From Caldifarciminota bacterium (lineage in GTDB: Bacteria; Hydrothermota; Hydrothermia; B15-G9), in NCBI GenBank assembly GCA_027064565.1, contig JAMOPK010000363.1, positions 1-6,659 of the forward strand: a DNA stretch of 6,659 nt, given 5' to 3'. A program made the position numbers and the translations under genes. Positions 5,545 through 6,659 of this stretch are shown piece by piece. Position 1 is the stretch's first letter. The number at the start of each line of letters is the position of its first letter. The notes below the pieces were generated by a model. The model saw only the letters and a list, made by a program, of their open reading frames with translations, was not told where the DNA came from and searched no databases.

Positions 5545-6659
5545 ATGGACAGGGTTGTGGTTAAGCGGGATGGCCGTGTGGTTCCATTTGAAAGGGAACG
5601 CATTGCCACGGCCATTTTCAAGGCGGCCCGCGCGGTGGGAGGAAGGGATAGGCAGACCGCCGAACGACTTGCGGGCATGGTAGAATGGATGGTCGAAGAA
5701 AAGTTTTACAGTAGGGGGCTTGTTCCCTCCGTCGAGGATATTCAGGACATCGTCGAGAAAGTGCTTATCGAGGAAGGACATGCGAAAGTCGCCAAGGCTT
5801 ACATACTCTATCGTCAGAAGCGTGCTGAGGCACGCGAATTGGAATCGATCTTTGTCGATGGCATCAAGTTAGTTGACGAATACATCGAGCGGTCGGACTG
5901 GCGCGTCGCCGAAAACTCTAACATGACCTATTCGCTTCAGGGACTGAACTTCTACCTTGCCTCGTCCGTAGTTGCAAGATACTGGCTTAACAAAATTTAC
6001 CCCCCTGAAATCAAAAATGCCCACGACAGCGGGGACTTTCATATCCATGATTTGGGGATTCTGGGGGTTTACACCTACTACGGCAAAGAGGTGGTTGTGG
6101 CCAGGCGTGGCGATGAGATATGGTTGACTTCGTTCGAGCGCCTTTATGAATCGATTGACAAAGATGAAGTCCTTCTATCCGAAGAAGATGACGCATGGGC
6201 GAAATATCCTGATGACCTGTATGTGCTGGATCGCAACGGCTGGACGCGTGTAACCCGCCTTGTCCGCAAGCGCAAAGACCGGAAGATGGTATTTGTGAAA
6301 AATCGCGGCGGAAGAAGCGTCATCGTTACAGAAGACCACCCTATGATCGTCGGAGACAGAGGCGATGAAGATTTGAAACAAGCCGGCAACTTACAATTAA
6401 ATGAAGATAATCTTTTTACTGTTGACGTTCCTGAAAAGCTTAACTCCCTTGTTAACAATGGGTTATTCTCTCAATCGGAAATTGATCTATTCCAGCTTAT
6501 ACGCGAATCAGCTCATGGGATGTTGAACAATAAGGACTTCGTTTATGGCGACGGTTTAAAAATAACAGAACTACCGCCAGACTGGTCTGGAGAGTGGCTT
6601 AACACGCATTCCATAGTTTTCCAAAGGAAGTTGAAACTCACTGAAAACTTTGGATATTT
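5545..6659 (+). CDS. nrdD: anaerobic (class III) ribonucleoside-triphosphate reductase, interrupted by an intein; partial at right edge
   Basis: 371 complete codons are visible and the frame is still open at the edge. Class III reductase makes dNTPs from NTPs using a glycyl radical set by an activase (NrdG), and works only without oxygen. Residues 1 to about 92 form an ATP-cone allosteric domain: VVVKRDGRVVPFERERIATAIFKAA, then PSVEDIQDIVEKVLIEEGHAKVAKAYILYR. The catalytic domain begins with VAENSNMTYSLQGLNFYLASSVVARYWLNKIYP and HDSGDFHIHDLGILGVY (ending at Y176). In the family as I recall it, Cys follows this Tyr. Here TYYGKEVVVARRGDEIW follows instead, which is intein sequence. The start is fixed by AGGAGG at 5532-5537, seven bases before the ATG. 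The C-terminal glycyl-radical region lies outside the window, so activity cannot be judged. Confidence 0.93.
   Translation, partial: MDRVVVKRDGRVVPFERERIATAIFKAARAVGGRDRQTAERLAGMVEWMVEEKFYSRGLVPSVEDIQDIVEKVLIEEGHAKVAKAYILYRQKRAEARELESIFVDGIKLVDEYIERSDWRVAENSNMTYSLQGLNFYLASSVVARYWLNKIYPPEIKNAHDSGDFHIHDLGILGVYTYYGKEVVVARRGDEIWLTSFERLYESIDKDEVLLSEEDDAWAKYPDDLYVLDRNGWTRVTRLVRKRKDRKMVFVKNRGGRSVIVTEDHPMIVGDRGDEDLKQAGNLQLNEDNLFTVDVPEKLNSLVNNGLFSQSEIDLFQLIRESAHGMLNNKDFVYGDGLKITELPPDWSGEWLNTHSIVFQRKLKLTENFGY
6073..6659 (+). mobile_element. intein in NrdD, N-terminal splicing domain visible (partial)
   Basis: After nrdD residue Y176 the frame continues with T177-YYGKEVVVARRGDEIW, resembling intein block A and following strands (small residue, G-x-E-x-x-V-x-R-x-G). 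LYVLDRNGWTRVTRLVRKR and MVFVKNRGGRSVIV lead into T262-E-D-H265-P, a textbook block B (TxxH). The His would be intein residue 89. The last codons read RKLKLTENFGY, which fits the approach to a LAGLIDADG block (FGY-(F/L)-xG), so a homing endonuclease is expected next. Splicing would restore Y176 to a following extein residue, probably the conserved Cys. The first residue appears to be Thr rather than Cys or Ser, unless the boundary differs by a residue. Block F/G and the terminal HN lie outside the window. Confidence 0.85.

Noticed and set aside
6144..6458. Antisense ORFs opposite the intein
   Set aside because: The sense frame carries the intein block B and is continuous with nrdD; the antisense translations have no recognisable motif.
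6073..6659. Inserted region of nrdD as a group I or II intron
   Set aside because: The reading frame stays open throughout and carries intein protein motifs, so a protein element explains it better than an RNA one.

Overview
The window looks like chromosomal DNA of an anaerobic, quite possibly thermophilic, bacterium. Gene starts carry strong AGGAGG-type ribosome sites, there are sigma70-type promoters and an intrinsic terminator, and the last gene encodes an oxygen-sensitive class III ribonucleotide reductase. I cannot name the genus from sequence alone. Two ordinary genes, mrp (2028-3071) and nrdD (from 5545 off the right edge), are moderately GC-rich: one 60-base line of mrp sampled by hand is 55% GC. 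They alternate with two AT-rich blocks of restriction-modification (R-M) genes; sampled lines there are about 28-42% GC.

Layout. (1) 1-241: possible tail of an upstream gene, then a promoter. (2) 242-1927: a DNA amino-methyltransferase followed by a 92-residue ORF that looks like only the C-terminal end of a type II restriction endonuclease, possibly of the TdeIII/MjaII kind. This looks like a decayed R-M system whose methyltransferase is now solitary. (3) 1928-3126: mrp, an Fe-S carrier P-loop ATPase gene with its own near-consensus promoter and a GC-rich terminator. (4) 3127-3518: non-coding, with a second hairpin. (5) 3519-5480: an apparently complete type II R-M system, with an MvaI/BcnI-family endonuclease directly abutting its methyltransferase. 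(6) 5545-6659: the start of anaerobic ribonucleoside-triphosphate reductase, whose reading frame passes after residue 176 into an intein. The intein N-terminal splicing domain is visible, and the window ends where a LAGLIDADG homing endonuclease would be expected to start.

The most interesting items are the nrdD intein with an apparent Thr at its first position, the base-composition break inside that intein, the truncated endonuclease beside an intact methyltransferase, and two methyltransferases with the same motif order (SAM-binding motif before the TSPPY motif) flanking mrp. I see no CRISPR array, tRNA, rRNA or insertion sequence.
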